Shown here piece after piece: positions 16,148 through 23,338 of a DNA stretch of 31,538 nt. Under the pieces are notes generated by a model. That model was given only the letters and a program-made list of their open reading frames with translations, did not search any database and had not been told where the DNA came from. Numbering within the stretch: position 1 is the first letter of the stretch; each line of letters starts with the position of its first letter. This DNA is from CAYWNK01 sp047639615 (GTDB lineage Bacteria; Planctomycetota; UBA1135; GCA-002686595): the NCBI GenBank assembly GCA_047639615.1, contig JBLIOL010000018.1, positions 1-31,538 on the forward strand, read 5' to 3'. Made by a program: the position numbers and the translations under genes.

Positions 16148-18496
16148 ATGAACACCCGTCTTCCCATCCGAAGAGGCCTCGCCGCACTGGCCTTCGTCCT
16201 CTCTCCCTTGCTGCAGCCCGCCTTGGCGCAGGGAGTGCTCGTCGAAGCAGAGGGCTTCGAAGAGCACGGCGGCTGGCTCCTCGACACGCAGTTCATTGAC
16301 CTCATGGGCTCCCCGTACATGCTGGCGCACGGCATTGGCAAACCGGTAGCCGACGCCACGACGACGGTCCGCTTCCCTGAGCCTGGCACATACCACGCCT
16401 TCGTCCGCACAGTGGACTGGGTCGCAAAGTTCGAGGTCGAGGGCAGCCCCGGACGCTTCCAAGTCCTCGTGGACGGAGAGCCCCTCGACGCAGTCTTCGG
16501 CACCGAGGGCGCCGAGTGGCAATGGCAAGCGGGCGGTCAAATTGAGGTCACCGAAGAAGTGGTCTCCATCACCCTCCACGACCTCACCGGCTACGAAGGT
16601 CGCTGCGACGCGATCCTTTTCTCCAAGAGCTCAAAGCGACCCTCCAACGACCACAGCGTCCTCCCCGGCTGGCGCAAGGCGCTCCTCGGCCATCCAGCTG
16701 AACCGATAGAAGCAGACGGATACGACCTCGTTGTCTTAGGCGGTGGCTTCTCCGGACTCGGCTCCGCCATCAGCGCAGCCCGCATGGGCTGCAAGGTTGC
16801 CCTCATCCAAAACCGCCCAGTCCTCGGCGGCAACGCCTCCTCCGAGATACGCGTGTGGGCCAACGGTGGAACACGCCTGGGCAACTACCCGCACATCGGT
16901 GACATCATCGAGGAGTTCACAGACCACGCTCTCATGAGCCCAGGTCCGGCCGAGATCTATGTGGACGACCTCAAGATCAAGGTCGTCGCAGCAGAGGAGA
17001 ACATCGACCTCTTCCTCTCCCACCATGCCTTTGGCGTCGAGACGAAGGGTGACAGAATCACGGCTGTCCGAGTCCTCGACGTGAAGACCAACGAAGAGAA
17101 GCGCTTCACAGCCACGCTCTTCGCTGACTGCACCGGCCACGGCTCGATCGGTGCCCTCGCAGGCGCAGAGTTCGACATGACCATGGAGGATCACATGGGC
17201 ATGACGAACCACTGGCGCTGGGACTTCACGGACTCGCCCAAGGCCTTCGCCCCGGTCCCTTGGGCTCTGGATCTCGATGAGGGTGAGTTTCCCTACCCCA
17301 AGGCCGTCGCCATCAAGCCGGGAGGGAGGTCCGACGTGATGTCCAACGCGTGGTACTGGGAGACCGGCTTCGACAAGCATCCCATCGACGACCTCGAATA
17401 CATGCGCGACACAAACCTGCGCGCCATGTACGGGGCGATGAATGCGCTGAAGAACAAGGGCGTCTACGCAGACAAAGACCCCTCGGGACAGAAGCACGCC
17501 ACCGCCGAGCTCTTGTGGAGCGGGCACATCGGCGGCCCGCGCGAATCGCGTCGGCTCATGGGCGACATCGTCCTGAACAAAGAGCACATCGTCTCTTACA
17601 CAGAGTTCGCCGACGGCTGCGTCCCTACGACTTGGTCGATCGACCTGCACCACCCGAAGAAGCAGTACCTCGGGAAGTACGCGGACAACCCATTCATCTC
17701 CTACGCCACCTTCGAGCATCGCTCGCTGGCCTCGAAACCCTATCTCGTCCCTTACCGCTGCTTCTACTCACGCAACATCTCCAACCTCTTCATGGCTGGC
17801 CGCTGCGCGAGCGTCACCCACGAGGGCCTTGGCACAGTGCGCGTCATGAAGACCTGCGGAATGATGGGAGAGGTCGTTGGAAAGGCCGCCTCGCTCTGCA
17901 TCCAACACGGCTGCGACCCGCGCGGAATCTACACCGACCACCTCGCCGAGCTCCTTGAACTCCTCGAGCTCCCCGGCCGCGCGCACAAGTCGAGCATCGA
18001 CGCTGAGTTGGTCATCCCGCCAGCGCCGCCTATCGCACCGCCAGCCAACCTCACGGAAATCGGCACAAGCTTGGAGTTGCTCGCAGGCCTCGTTATCGAC
18101 GAGTCAGCTGCCATCGTTGAGGGATCATGGAGAGCGAGCACCTTCCAGCTCGACTTCGTCGGCACTCACTACATCCACGACGACCGCACCGGCAAGGGCT
18201 CGAAGTCCGTTCGCTGGGAGTTTCAAGTCCCAGAGTCCGGTGACTATGAGGTGCGCCTCTCCTACACCCACTCCGCGAGCCGTGACAAGCAAATCCCCGT
18301 CACCATCGATGGCGCGGGTGAGCCGCTCCTCGTGCACATGAATCAGCAGCTCGCGCCGCCGTATCCTGGCGGCTTCGCAGCCGTCGGCGTCTTCCACTTC
18401 ATCGCAGGTGAAGAGAACGCCGTGACCCTCTCCAATAAAGGCACCACGGGCCACGTCATCGCAGATGCCGTGCAGCTTGTGCGCCAAGAAGGATGA
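16148..18496 (+). CDS. Secreted FAD-dependent oxidoreductase with flanking carbohydrate-binding-like domains
   Basis: The ATG at 16148 begins an export signal (LPIRRGLAALAFVLSPLL...ALAQG); the Arg pair is Tat-like, which would suit export of a folded flavoprotein, but the motif is incomplete. Residues ~30-170 form a strand-rich domain that starts LVEAEGFEEHGGW, as in carbohydrate-binding-like modules of secreted planctomycete enzymes. Residues ~185-640 are a PF12831-type FAD oxidoreductase: dinucleotide site VVLGGGFSGLGSAISAA, RPVLGGNASSEIR, ADCTGHGSIGALAGAEF and the FAD-contact FMAGRCASVTHEGLGTVR. The last ~120 residues resemble a golvesin/xanthan-lyase C-terminal domain (VRWEFQVPESGDYEVRLSYT). 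The substrate is probably a sugar or polysaccharide-derived compound. The stop overlaps the next ATG (ATGA), so it is translated together with the flavinylated membrane protein that could supply or remove electrons. Confidence 0.87.
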   Translation: MNTRLPIRRGLAALAFVLSPLLQPALAQGVLVEAEGFEEHGGWLLDTQFIDLMGSPYMLAHGIGKPVADATTTVRFPEPGTYHAFVRTVDWVAKFEVEGSPGRFQVLVDGEPLDAVFGTEGAEWQWQAGGQIEVTEEVVSITLHDLTGYEGRCDAILFSKSSKRPSNDHSVLPGWRKALLGHPAEPIEADGYDLVVLGGGFSGLGSAISAARMGCKVALIQNRPVLGGNASSEIRVWANGGTRLGNYPHIGDIIEEFTDHALMSPGPAEIYVDDLKIKVVAAEENIDLFLSHHAFGVETKGDRITAVRVLDVKTNEEKRFTATLFADCTGHGSIGALAGAEFDMTMEDHMGMTNHWRWDFTDSPKAFAPVPWALDLDEGEFPYPKAVAIKPGGRSDVMSNAWYWETGFDKHPIDDLEYMRDTNLRAMYGAMNALKNKGVYADKDPSGQKHATAELLWSGHIGGPRESRRLMGDIVLNKEHIVSYTEFADGCVPTTWSIDLHHPKKQYLGKYADNPFISYATFEHRSLASKPYLVPYRCFYSRNISNLFMAGRCASVTHEGLGTVRVMKTCGMMGEVVGKAASLCIQHGCDPRGIYTDHLAELLELLELPGRAHKSSIDAELVIPPAPPIAPPANLTEIGTSLELLAGLVIDESAAIVEGSWRASTFQLDFVGTHYIHDDRTGKGSKSVRWEFQVPESGDYEVRLSYTHSASRDKQIPVTIDGAGEPLLVHMNQQLAPPYPGGFAAVGVFHFIAGEENAVTLSNKGTTGHVIADAVQLVRQEG

Positions 18497-20178
18497 CGGA
18501 GAATCGCTCGCCGCGTCGGAGAAAGCAGCTCGCCCTGCACTTGGTGCGAGTCCTCCTCTTCGCGAGCGTCCTCTGCCTGATCCACCGTGAGCAGGAGACG
18601 CTGAACGCGGCGCGCGCCCTCGCCCCGACCACCCAGGTCAACATCGAGGAGCTCCTCGAGCTCTTCCCCCGAGCCGCCTCCCTCTCCGAGACACCTGGCG
18701 CCCGCGGCCGCCGCGAGGTCCTCGACGGCGATGGCGATGTGCTCGGCTTTATCGTCCGCACCTCCCCCCTCGCCGATGACGTGATCGGCTTCTGCGGGCC
18801 GACCGACACACTGATCGCCTTCAACTCCAGAGAGCGGATCCTCGGCACCCTGATCCTCACGAGCCAAGACACCCGCGACCACGTCGCCGCCGTACGTGGG
18901 GATCGCAGCTTCCTCTCCCATCTCAGCGGACTCAGCTGGGAAGAGGCCTCGCTGAATGAGGAGGTCGACGGCGTCACAGGCGCCACCTTGACGAGCGTCG
19001 CAATTCAGGAAGGCATCCTCCTGCGCCTCAGCGGCACGCGGGCCTCGCTGCGCTTTACAACCCCGATCAAGGTGACAGACGCCCAGACGCTCTTCGCTGC
19101 GGCCTCCTCTCTCGAAGCCATCTCCAAGAGCTCTTCACGCTGGCGCGTACTCGATGCCACTGGCGCAGAGCTGGGGACGCTCCTGCGCATCTCTCCCGCC
19201 GCTGACGCCGTCGTCGGGTACCAAGGGCCGAGCGATGCGATTGTCGGCTTCGACACGGCTGGAGGCCTGACAGGTCTCACGCTACTCGAGACCTATGACA
19301 ATGAGGAATACGCCGTCTACCTGCGCGATGACGAGTACTACCGAGCGCAGTTCAAGGGACTCACGCTTGCCGAGCTCGCCGGGCTGGACCCGATCGCCGA
19401 GGGGATAGACGGCGTCTCTGGCTCGACCTTAATCAGCGACTCCATCACAGAGGGCATGATCCTCGCCGCGCAGGCCGAGCGCGCCTCCTCCAAGAAGCTG
19501 ACTCTCGAGTGGCTGCCGCGTGACTGGGGCACTGCCCTCGTGATCTTGCTTGGTGCAGTGATCGGCATGACCTCTCTGCGCTCCAACGAGAAGCTGCGCA
19601 CCGTCTTCCTGTGCGTGCTAGTCGGCTACCTAGGCTTCGTAAATGGCGACATGCTCTCCCAGGCGCTGCTCGTCGGCTGGGCTCAGCACGGTGTCCCGTG
19701 GCGCACTGCCAGCGGCCTCGTCCTCCTGACCTTCGCCGCCTTCCTGATCCCACTCGCGACTAAGCGCAATCTCTACTGCTCCCATCTCTGCCCCCACGGC
19801 GCCTTGCAACAGCTCGTGAAGAGGCGCATCCCTTGGCAGCCCAAGGTCCCCAAGAGAGTCGTCCGCCTCCTGCGCCGGCTACCACTCGCGCTGCTCGCTG
19901 TGAGCGTCATCGTCCCCATGACAGGCGCCGCCTTCAGCCTAGTCGACATCGAGCCCTTCGACGCCTGGGTCTACTCCATCGCCGGCTGGCCGACCCTCGT
20001 CATCGCCGCCGTCGGGCTCGCCGTATCGCTCTTCATCCCGATGGCCTACTGCAAGTACGGTTGCCCAACAGGCGCGCTGCTTGAGTTCCTGCGCTTCAAC
20101 GCCAAGAGCGGCGAGTGGTCGAACAGAGACTGGGCTGCACTTGCGCTCCTTGGCGTTGCGGCCTGCCTGATGAGCTGA
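18493..20178 (+). CDS. Membrane redox protein: two FMN-binding domains plus NosR/NapH-like CX3CP electron-transfer domain
   Basis: A 561-residue protein: an N-terminal helix (~16-31), then two tandem FMN_bind domains on the outside, each ending in the covalent FMN attachment motif DGxTG(A/S)T (DGVTGATLTS at 159-168 and DGVSGSTLIS at 306-315; acceptor Thr about 165 and 312). Several membrane helices follow (about 345-360, 370-385, 405-420, 462-482, 498-517) with YCSHLCPHGA (Cys 429, 433) and YCKYGCPTGA (Cys 520, 524). Paired CX3CP motifs are the NosR/NapH hallmark for electron transfer at the membrane. By family, ApbE-type enzymes attach FMN; no apbE is in the window. Electrons would pass between the quinone or cytoplasmic pool, the CX3CP centre, the FMN domains and an outside partner. 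The 4-nt overlap with the upstream FAD oxidoreductase makes that the obvious partner. Confidence 0.87.
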   Translation: MTENRSPRRRKQLALHLVRVLLFASVLCLIHREQETLNAARALAPTTQVNIEELLELFPRAASLSETPGARGRREVLDGDGDVLGFIVRTSPLADDVIGFCGPTDTLIAFNSRERILGTLILTSQDTRDHVAAVRGDRSFLSHLSGLSWEEASLNEEVDGVTGATLTSVAIQEGILLRLSGTRASLRFTTPIKVTDAQTLFAAASSLEAISKSSSRWRVLDATGAELGTLLRISPAADAVVGYQGPSDAIVGFDTAGGLTGLTLLETYDNEEYAVYLRDDEYYRAQFKGLTLAELAGLDPIAEGIDGVSGSTLISDSITEGMILAAQAERASSKKLTLEWLPRDWGTALVILLGAVIGMTSLRSNEKLRTVFLCVLVGYLGFVNGDMLSQALLVGWAQHGVPWRTASGLVLLTFAAFLIPLATKRNLYCSHLCPHGALQQLVKRRIPWQPKVPKRVVRLLRRLPLALLAVSVIVPMTGAAFSLVDIEPFDAWVYSIAGWPTLVIAAVGLAVSLFIPMAYCKYGCPTGALLEFLRFNAKSGEWSNRDWAALALLGVAACLMS

Positions 20179-20183
20179 GCGGG

Positions 20184-20199
20184 AGCGGCCTCAGCCGCT
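20184..20199 (+). terminator. Short hairpin after the flavin operon
   Basis: AGCGGC and GCCGCT arms with a 4-nt loop, beginning 6 nt after the stop codon. It is short and has no T-tract, so it is a plausible but weak terminator. Confidence 0.35.
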
Positions 20200-20208
20200 T
20201 ACCTCAAT

Positions 20209-20391
20209 CTAGTAGGGCTGTAGCAGCTCCTGCTTGCCCTTAAGCGCCATCAGCGGGAGGGCCTCGTAACGATAGAGGGCCTGCGCCAGGTCGTGTATCG
20301 CGGGACGAATCACGATTTCGGCCCCCTTGGCGGCCTGCGACCCAATGCGCTTTGCGGTGTTCAGCGTGACACCGATGACGTTGCAGCCCTT
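20209..20391 (-). pseudogene. Adenylate/guanylate cyclase catalytic domain, C-terminal fragment
   Basis: Minus-strand translation of ~60 codons between a TGA upstream and the TAG at 20209-20211. It contains VIGVTLNTAKRIGSQA, matching the G-x-x-V-N-x-A-x-R strand-helix of class III nucleotide cyclases, then GAEIVIRPAIHDLA and the terminal ALKGKQELLQPY, which fits the common LKG(K/R)xExxxxY ending. The metal-binding Asp residues and the rest of the catalytic domain are missing. A premature stop immediately upstream and no start codon show it is only a remnant, convergent with the flavin operon. Confidence 0.72.
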
Positions 20392-20419
20392 TCATTGCGG
20401 ACTCCCAAGCTTCCCCACG

Positions 20420-20570
20420 GCGACAGGGCCAGAGTGGGGTCCGAGCCTCGTCGTCTACAACCCGAGCAAGTCAGAGGTCACACGAACGCTCCTCGTCGAC
20501 CCCAGATACTCAGGACTGAAGGGGCACGGCCAGGTGTCCACGGGGACGGGTCACGTCAGGCTTCCCCCTC
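20420..20570 (+). pseudogene. Possible secreted-enzyme C-terminal scrap
   Basis: The plus frame encodes LVVYNPSKSEVTRTLLVDP and YSGLKG, which recalls the VYNP...VTRTLRVPLYYTGL pattern near the C-terminus of some secreted planctomycete hydrolases. The flanking codons do not look like protein, and no start or continuation is visible. This is a weak call based on a short resemblance. Confidence 0.3.
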
Positions 20571-20593
20571 AATGCGCAGCCTGTGCTAGGGGC

Positions 20594-20785
20594 TTAGGAG
20601 GATTCTTCGTATCTGAGAGTCCAACCACCAATCGTGGGGATGAATTGAGATCCCGCTTCAAGAACATCGTGATGGGCAAGGCCCTCGTGCATCCACTTGA
20701 GCATGGAGTCCCGATCCCTGCAAATCAGGCCCACGTTCTTGAGAATCGCCAGCACGCCGCCGGTGGAAGCAGCCGCACGTGCCGG
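20594..20785 (-). pseudogene. Unidentified C-terminal gene fragment
   Basis: A minus frame ending at TAA (20594-20596) encodes GVLAILKNVGLICRDRDSML, then KWMHEGLAHHDVLEAG and FIPTIGGW. The helix-like spacing and hydrophobic pattern look like a real protein end, but I cannot name it. No start codon in a useful position and no upstream continuation beyond about 20785. Together with the cyclase scrap it makes this 600-bp gap a patchwork of gene ends. Confidence 0.3.
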
Positions 20786-20832
20786 TAGAAGTCTTGCCGC
20801 GGAACGCAGGCAACGCTCAAAGTAGCGTGCCT

Positions 20833-20862
20833 GCGTGTGCGCGTGTGCGCGTGTGCGCGTGT
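20833..20862 (+). repeat. 8-bp tandem repeat (GCGTGTGC), three units plus a part
   Basis: Three perfect 8-bp units and a partial one abut the stop codon of the nitroreductase gene. The alternating purine-pyrimidine sequence could adopt left-handed DNA under supercoiling. It lies outside the coding frame, so length changes would be tolerated. Confidence 0.9.
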
Positions 20863-21461
20863 CAGCCTAGCGGGCTGGGGCTCTCCCACTGGGACCCGAA
20901 GACCATGGCGTCCAGGGCCATGCGCTCGCGGGGCGCGCGTTCGCGCTCGGCTAGCTCCTTGGGCAACTGCTCCGGTACGCCGGGAAAGCCGATAGCTAGC
21001 ATGGCTAGCGGTTCGAATCCTGCGGGAACTTGGCAGAGCTCGCGCACACGACCCGCGTCAAAGCCACCCATCTGGTGCACGGCTAGACCTAGAGCCTGGG
21101 CCTGCAAGCTCAGGTTGCCGGTGGCGCTGCCGGTGTCGTACTGGGCCCAAGCATTGGGTTTGCCGTTGTGGGCGAAGCTGGTCTGGGCCAGGGCTACTAC
21201 GAGCACCGGCGCACGGGTGGCCCAGCTTGCGTTGGCTTCTACCAAGCAGCTGGCCAAGCGTTCGTAGGCGGCCGCATCCTCGCGGGTCGCCAACAGATAG
21301 CGCCAGGGCTGCGCGTTGAAGCACGAAGCGCCCCAACGGGCCGCCTCGAATAGGGATCCTAATTCTTCGCGCGGCACAGGCCGGTCCGCGAAGGCGCGCG
21401 GGCTCCAGCGCTCGGCGATCAAGTCGTGAATCGGAAATTGAGTATCAGCAGAGGGGGTCAT
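20862..21461 (-). CDS. Nitroreductase family protein (FMN-dependent)
   Basis: A 199-residue enzyme beginning MTPSADTQFPIHDLIAERWS. The RWSPRAFADRPV segment (R-R/S-x-x-x-x-F FMN-phosphate contact), LFEAARWGASCFNAQPWRY (S-x-x-N-x-Q-P-W) and ALGLAVHQMGGFD, followed by LAIGFPG, are the standard nitroreductase-fold landmarks. It is expected to reduce quinones or nitroaromatics with NAD(P)H. It is the last gene of the MarR-led operon, starting 10 bp after the pirin stop. The frame is open upstream to 21566, but the extra part overlaps the pirin gene, so the ATG at 21461 is preferred. No Shine-Dalgarno is evident, so it may rely on re-initiation. Confidence 0.9.
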   Translation of the reverse strand: MTPSADTQFPIHDLIAERWSPRAFADRPVPREELGSLFEAARWGASCFNAQPWRYLLATREDAAAYERLASCLVEANASWATRAPVLVVALAQTSFAHNGKPNAWAQYDTGSATGNLSLQAQALGLAVHQMGGFDAGRVRELCQVPAGFEPLAMLAIGFPGVPEQLPKELAERERAPRERMALDAMVFGSQWESPSPLG

Positions 21462-21471
21462 GGGATTGGTC

Positions 21472-22170
21472 TTAGGGAAGATCGAAGAAGACGAATTCGG
21501 CAGCTTGGACGCCCTCGAAGTGCAGCAGCGATTCCGCATCGATCGCCGCTCCATCGCCGGGGCCAAAGGACATGCCGTTGAGTGTTAGGGAACCGCGCGC
21601 TACGTGCAGCCAGCCCTTGCGGCCGGAGCCCAGCTCGAGCTGAGCCGACTCGCCCGCGTCTAAGAGGCCGGCGTACAGGCACGTGTCCTGACCGATGGTC
21701 AGGGCACCATCGCGCCCGTCCGGAGCCACTACTAGTCGAATCTGGCCCTGGCGCTCGGCCAGGGGAAAGTGCGCCTGCTCATAGCGTGGGGCGCGCCCGA
21801 GCTCGGCCGGGCGGATCCACATCTGCAGCAGGGAGGTGGGCTGGTCCGACTGCACGTTGAACTCGCTGTGGGTCACGCCGCTGCCAGCGGACATCAATTG
21901 CACGTCCCCAGAACGCATCTCGGAGCCGTTGCCCATGTTGTCCTTGTGCCCCAGCGCGCCGCTGAGCACGTAGGTGATGATCTCCATGTCCTCGTGCCCA
22001 TGAGTCCCGAATCCGCGAGCGGCGGCGATGGTGTCCTGGTTGAGCACGAGCAACTTGGAGAAGCCGCTGAATTGTGGGTCCCAGTAGCCGGCAAAGGAGA
22101 AGGAATGGTAGGCGTCCAGCCAACCGTGTTCGGCGTGGCCGCGAGCCTGGGAGGGTCGCTTGGTGATCAT
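21472..22170 (-). CDS. Pirin-family bicupin (quercetinase-like)
   Basis: A 232-residue bicupin of the usual length for bacterial pirins such as YhhW. The metal site is complete: GFGTHGHEDME supplies His57 and His59, and SGVTHSEFN supplies His101 and Glu103, the same spacing as in characterised pirins. The GYWDPQFSGFSKLLVLN segment near the N-terminus is typical. Pirins of this type bind Fe or Ni and can cleave the flavonol quercetin; the physiological role is often unclear. Third gene of the operon, 53 bp after doxX-like gene. A good AGGAG lies 7 nt before the ATG. Its company with a DoxX protein, a nitroreductase and a MarR regulator points to handling of phenolic or quinone compounds. Confidence 0.92.
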   Translation of the reverse strand: MITKRPSQARGHAEHGWLDAYHSFSFAGYWDPQFSGFSKLLVLNQDTIAAARGFGTHGHEDMEIITYVLSGALGHKDNMGNGSEMRSGDVQLMSAGSGVTHSEFNVQSDQPTSLLQMWIRPAELGRAPRYEQAHFPLAERQGQIRLVVAPDGRDGALTIGQDTCLYAGLLDAGESAQLELGSGRKGWLHVARGSLTLNGMSFGPGDGAAIDAESLLHFEGVQAAEFVFFDLP

Positions 22171-22223
22171 GTAGTGCTCCTATGTGCAAGGTGGATCGAG
22201 ACTCAGTGCTGGGCGTCGAAGAC

Positions 22224-22724
22224 CTAGGCCTGCTCGCGCTGGACCAGCCAAAGATCCATGGACCAGCGGCCAGCTCCAACGAGGGCCAAGGCCAGAGCGC
22301 TACCGATCATCAGCAGGTGGTACTCGAAGCCCTCGCCCGCTTGGGATCCGCCCCAGTTCATGAAGAAGCCGTACTGGGCGTGGACGGTGGCCACAGCACC
22401 CAGCATCAGGCCCACAAAGCCCAGGCTCACCAGGCGGGTCCCGAGGCCGAGCAGCAGGAGCAGGGGACCTATCAGCTCGAACAGGATGATGCCTGCCGCT
22501 AGGGGACTGGGCAGGCCGACGGACTCGGTCAGGAAGCCCATGGTTCCCGTCCAGCCATAGCCCCCGAACAAGCCGAGCGCCTTCTGCGCGCCGTGGGGCA
22601 GCATGACCAAGGCGAGGGTCAAGCGCAGGGCCACAGGCGCAAGCTCGTTGCGGGTGCGCAGAAGCGGCAGCCAAGTGCTGGCATCGGGGGTAGGTGAGTT
22701 AGTGGTCATTGTTTGACTAGTCAT
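22224..22724 (-). CDS. DoxX-family membrane protein
   Basis: A 166-residue protein with four hydrophobic helices: ALRLTLALVMLPHGAQKALG (the R-L...H-G-x-x-K signature of DoxX proteins), LAAGIILFELIGPLLLLLGL, LVSLGFVGLMLGAVATVHA and a C-terminal LLMIGSALALALVGAG. DoxX-type subunits sit in the membrane and are linked to quinone or thiol redox chemistry; in Bacillus the relatives CatD and MhqP belong to quinone-response operons. I take the ATG at 22724, whose first codons overlap a perfect TGACTAGTCA palindrome; another in-frame ATG lies at 22709, and the frame is also open up to 22766. It follows the MarR gene by ~41 bp and is likely cotranscribed. Confidence 0.88.
   Translation of the reverse strand: MTSQTMTTNSPTPDASTWLPLLRTRNELAPVALRLTLALVMLPHGAQKALGLFGGYGWTGTMGFLTESVGLPSPLAAGIILFELIGPLLLLLGLGTRLVSLGFVGLMLGAVATVHAQYGFFMNWGGSQAGEGFEYHLLMIGSALALALVGAGRWSMDLWLVQREQA
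22714..22723 (-). promoter_or_regulatory. Second TGACTAGTCA palindrome, at the DoxX start codon
   Basis: A perfect 10-bp palindrome identical to the one in the marR promoter, overlapping the proposed DoxX ATG. By position it could be a secondary operator between regulator and structural genes. It could also be a coincidence of coding sequence (M-T-S-Q). Confidence 0.5.
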
Positions 22725-22765
22725 GTTTTGGTCCGGTTGGAAGGAGATCAGGTAGGGGGGACGCA

Positions 22766-23260
22766 TCAGCTGAGGCTGTTGCGGACTTTATCGAGTAGGC
22801 GGATCAGGTCGCGGGTCTCGCGCTGGGTGAGGGCGTCGAGCAGCTGTTCGTCGAGCTCATCGACGGCCTTGCCCAGGGAGCGCAGCAGCTGCAGGCCTTC
22901 CGGGCTGATGCTGACGAGCACCTGGCGCCGGTCGCTTTCGGCGCGTACGCGCTGCACCAGCTGCTTGCGCTCTAGGCGATCGATCATGCGCGTGATGCCT
23001 GGGGTGCGCTCGATCATGCGTGCTGCGATCTCCAGGGTCGGCAGGCCTCGCTTGCCCGCCCCGCGCAGGATGCGCAGCACGTTGTACTGCTGCGGTGTCA
23101 AGTCGCCGCGGCTGCTGAGCAGGTCCTGCAAGGGCCAGCGCAAGCGCTCGGTGGTGAGCAGCAGGGCGATCAGCGCCTCCTGCCCCACTGAGCGGAAGGG
23201 CTTGGTCTGTTGGATGGCGTCCTGGACGGACGTACCGGATTGTCGCTGCGGTTTGCTCAC
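22766..23260 (-). CDS. MarR-family transcriptional regulator
   Basis: A 164-residue winged-helix protein. The DNA-binding core is LTPQQYNVLRILRGAG (helix before the HTH), LPTLEIAARMIERTPGITRMIDRLERKQLV (HTH and recognition helix) and RAESDRRQVLVSISPEG (wing, with the D-R-R motif typical of MarR). N- and C-terminal helices for dimerisation flank it. Such proteins repress efflux or detoxification genes until a phenolic or oxidant binds. It starts at a GTG and heads an operon with DoxX, pirin and nitroreductase genes. A perfect TATAAT lies 35-40 bp upstream and directly beside a TGACTAGTCA palindrome that would cover the transcription start, so autorepression is likely. No strong Shine-Dalgarno precedes the GTG. 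Confidence 0.92.
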   Translation of the reverse strand: MSKPQRQSGTSVQDAIQQTKPFRSVGQEALIALLLTTERLRWPLQDLLSSRGDLTPQQYNVLRILRGAGKRGLPTLEIAARMIERTPGITRMIDRLERKQLVQRVRAESDRRQVLVSISPEGLQLLRSLGKAVDELDEQLLDALTQRETRDLIRLLDKVRNSLS

Positions 23261-23284
23261 GGGGGGACTATCGGGCTATTTAGG

Positions 23285-23294
23285 TGACTAGTCA
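23285..23294 (-). promoter_or_regulatory. Putative MarR operator TGACTAGTCA
   Basis: A perfect palindrome 25-34 bp before the marR start and immediately downstream of the -10 hexamer, the usual place for an autorepressor. The identical sequence recurs at the DoxX start (22714-22723). No other full copy was noticed in the window. Binding by this MarR is an inference. Confidence 0.6.
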
Positions 23295-23300
23295 ATTATA
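23295..23300 (-). promoter_or_regulatory. -10 element (TATAAT) of the marR operon
   Basis: A consensus TATAAT on the minus strand in an AT-rich island, within otherwise GC-rich DNA. A matching -35 at 16-18 bp spacing is not clear. Confidence 0.55.
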
Positions 23301-23338
23301 TACCTGTGAATATCTGCCTAAGGTGGAGCATGGCTCGC

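Noticed and set aside
16736..17719. 327-codon open frame on the minus strand
   Set aside because: Antisense to the FAD oxidoreductase; high-GC codon bias opens this frame and the translation is Val/Gly/Asp-rich without any domain.
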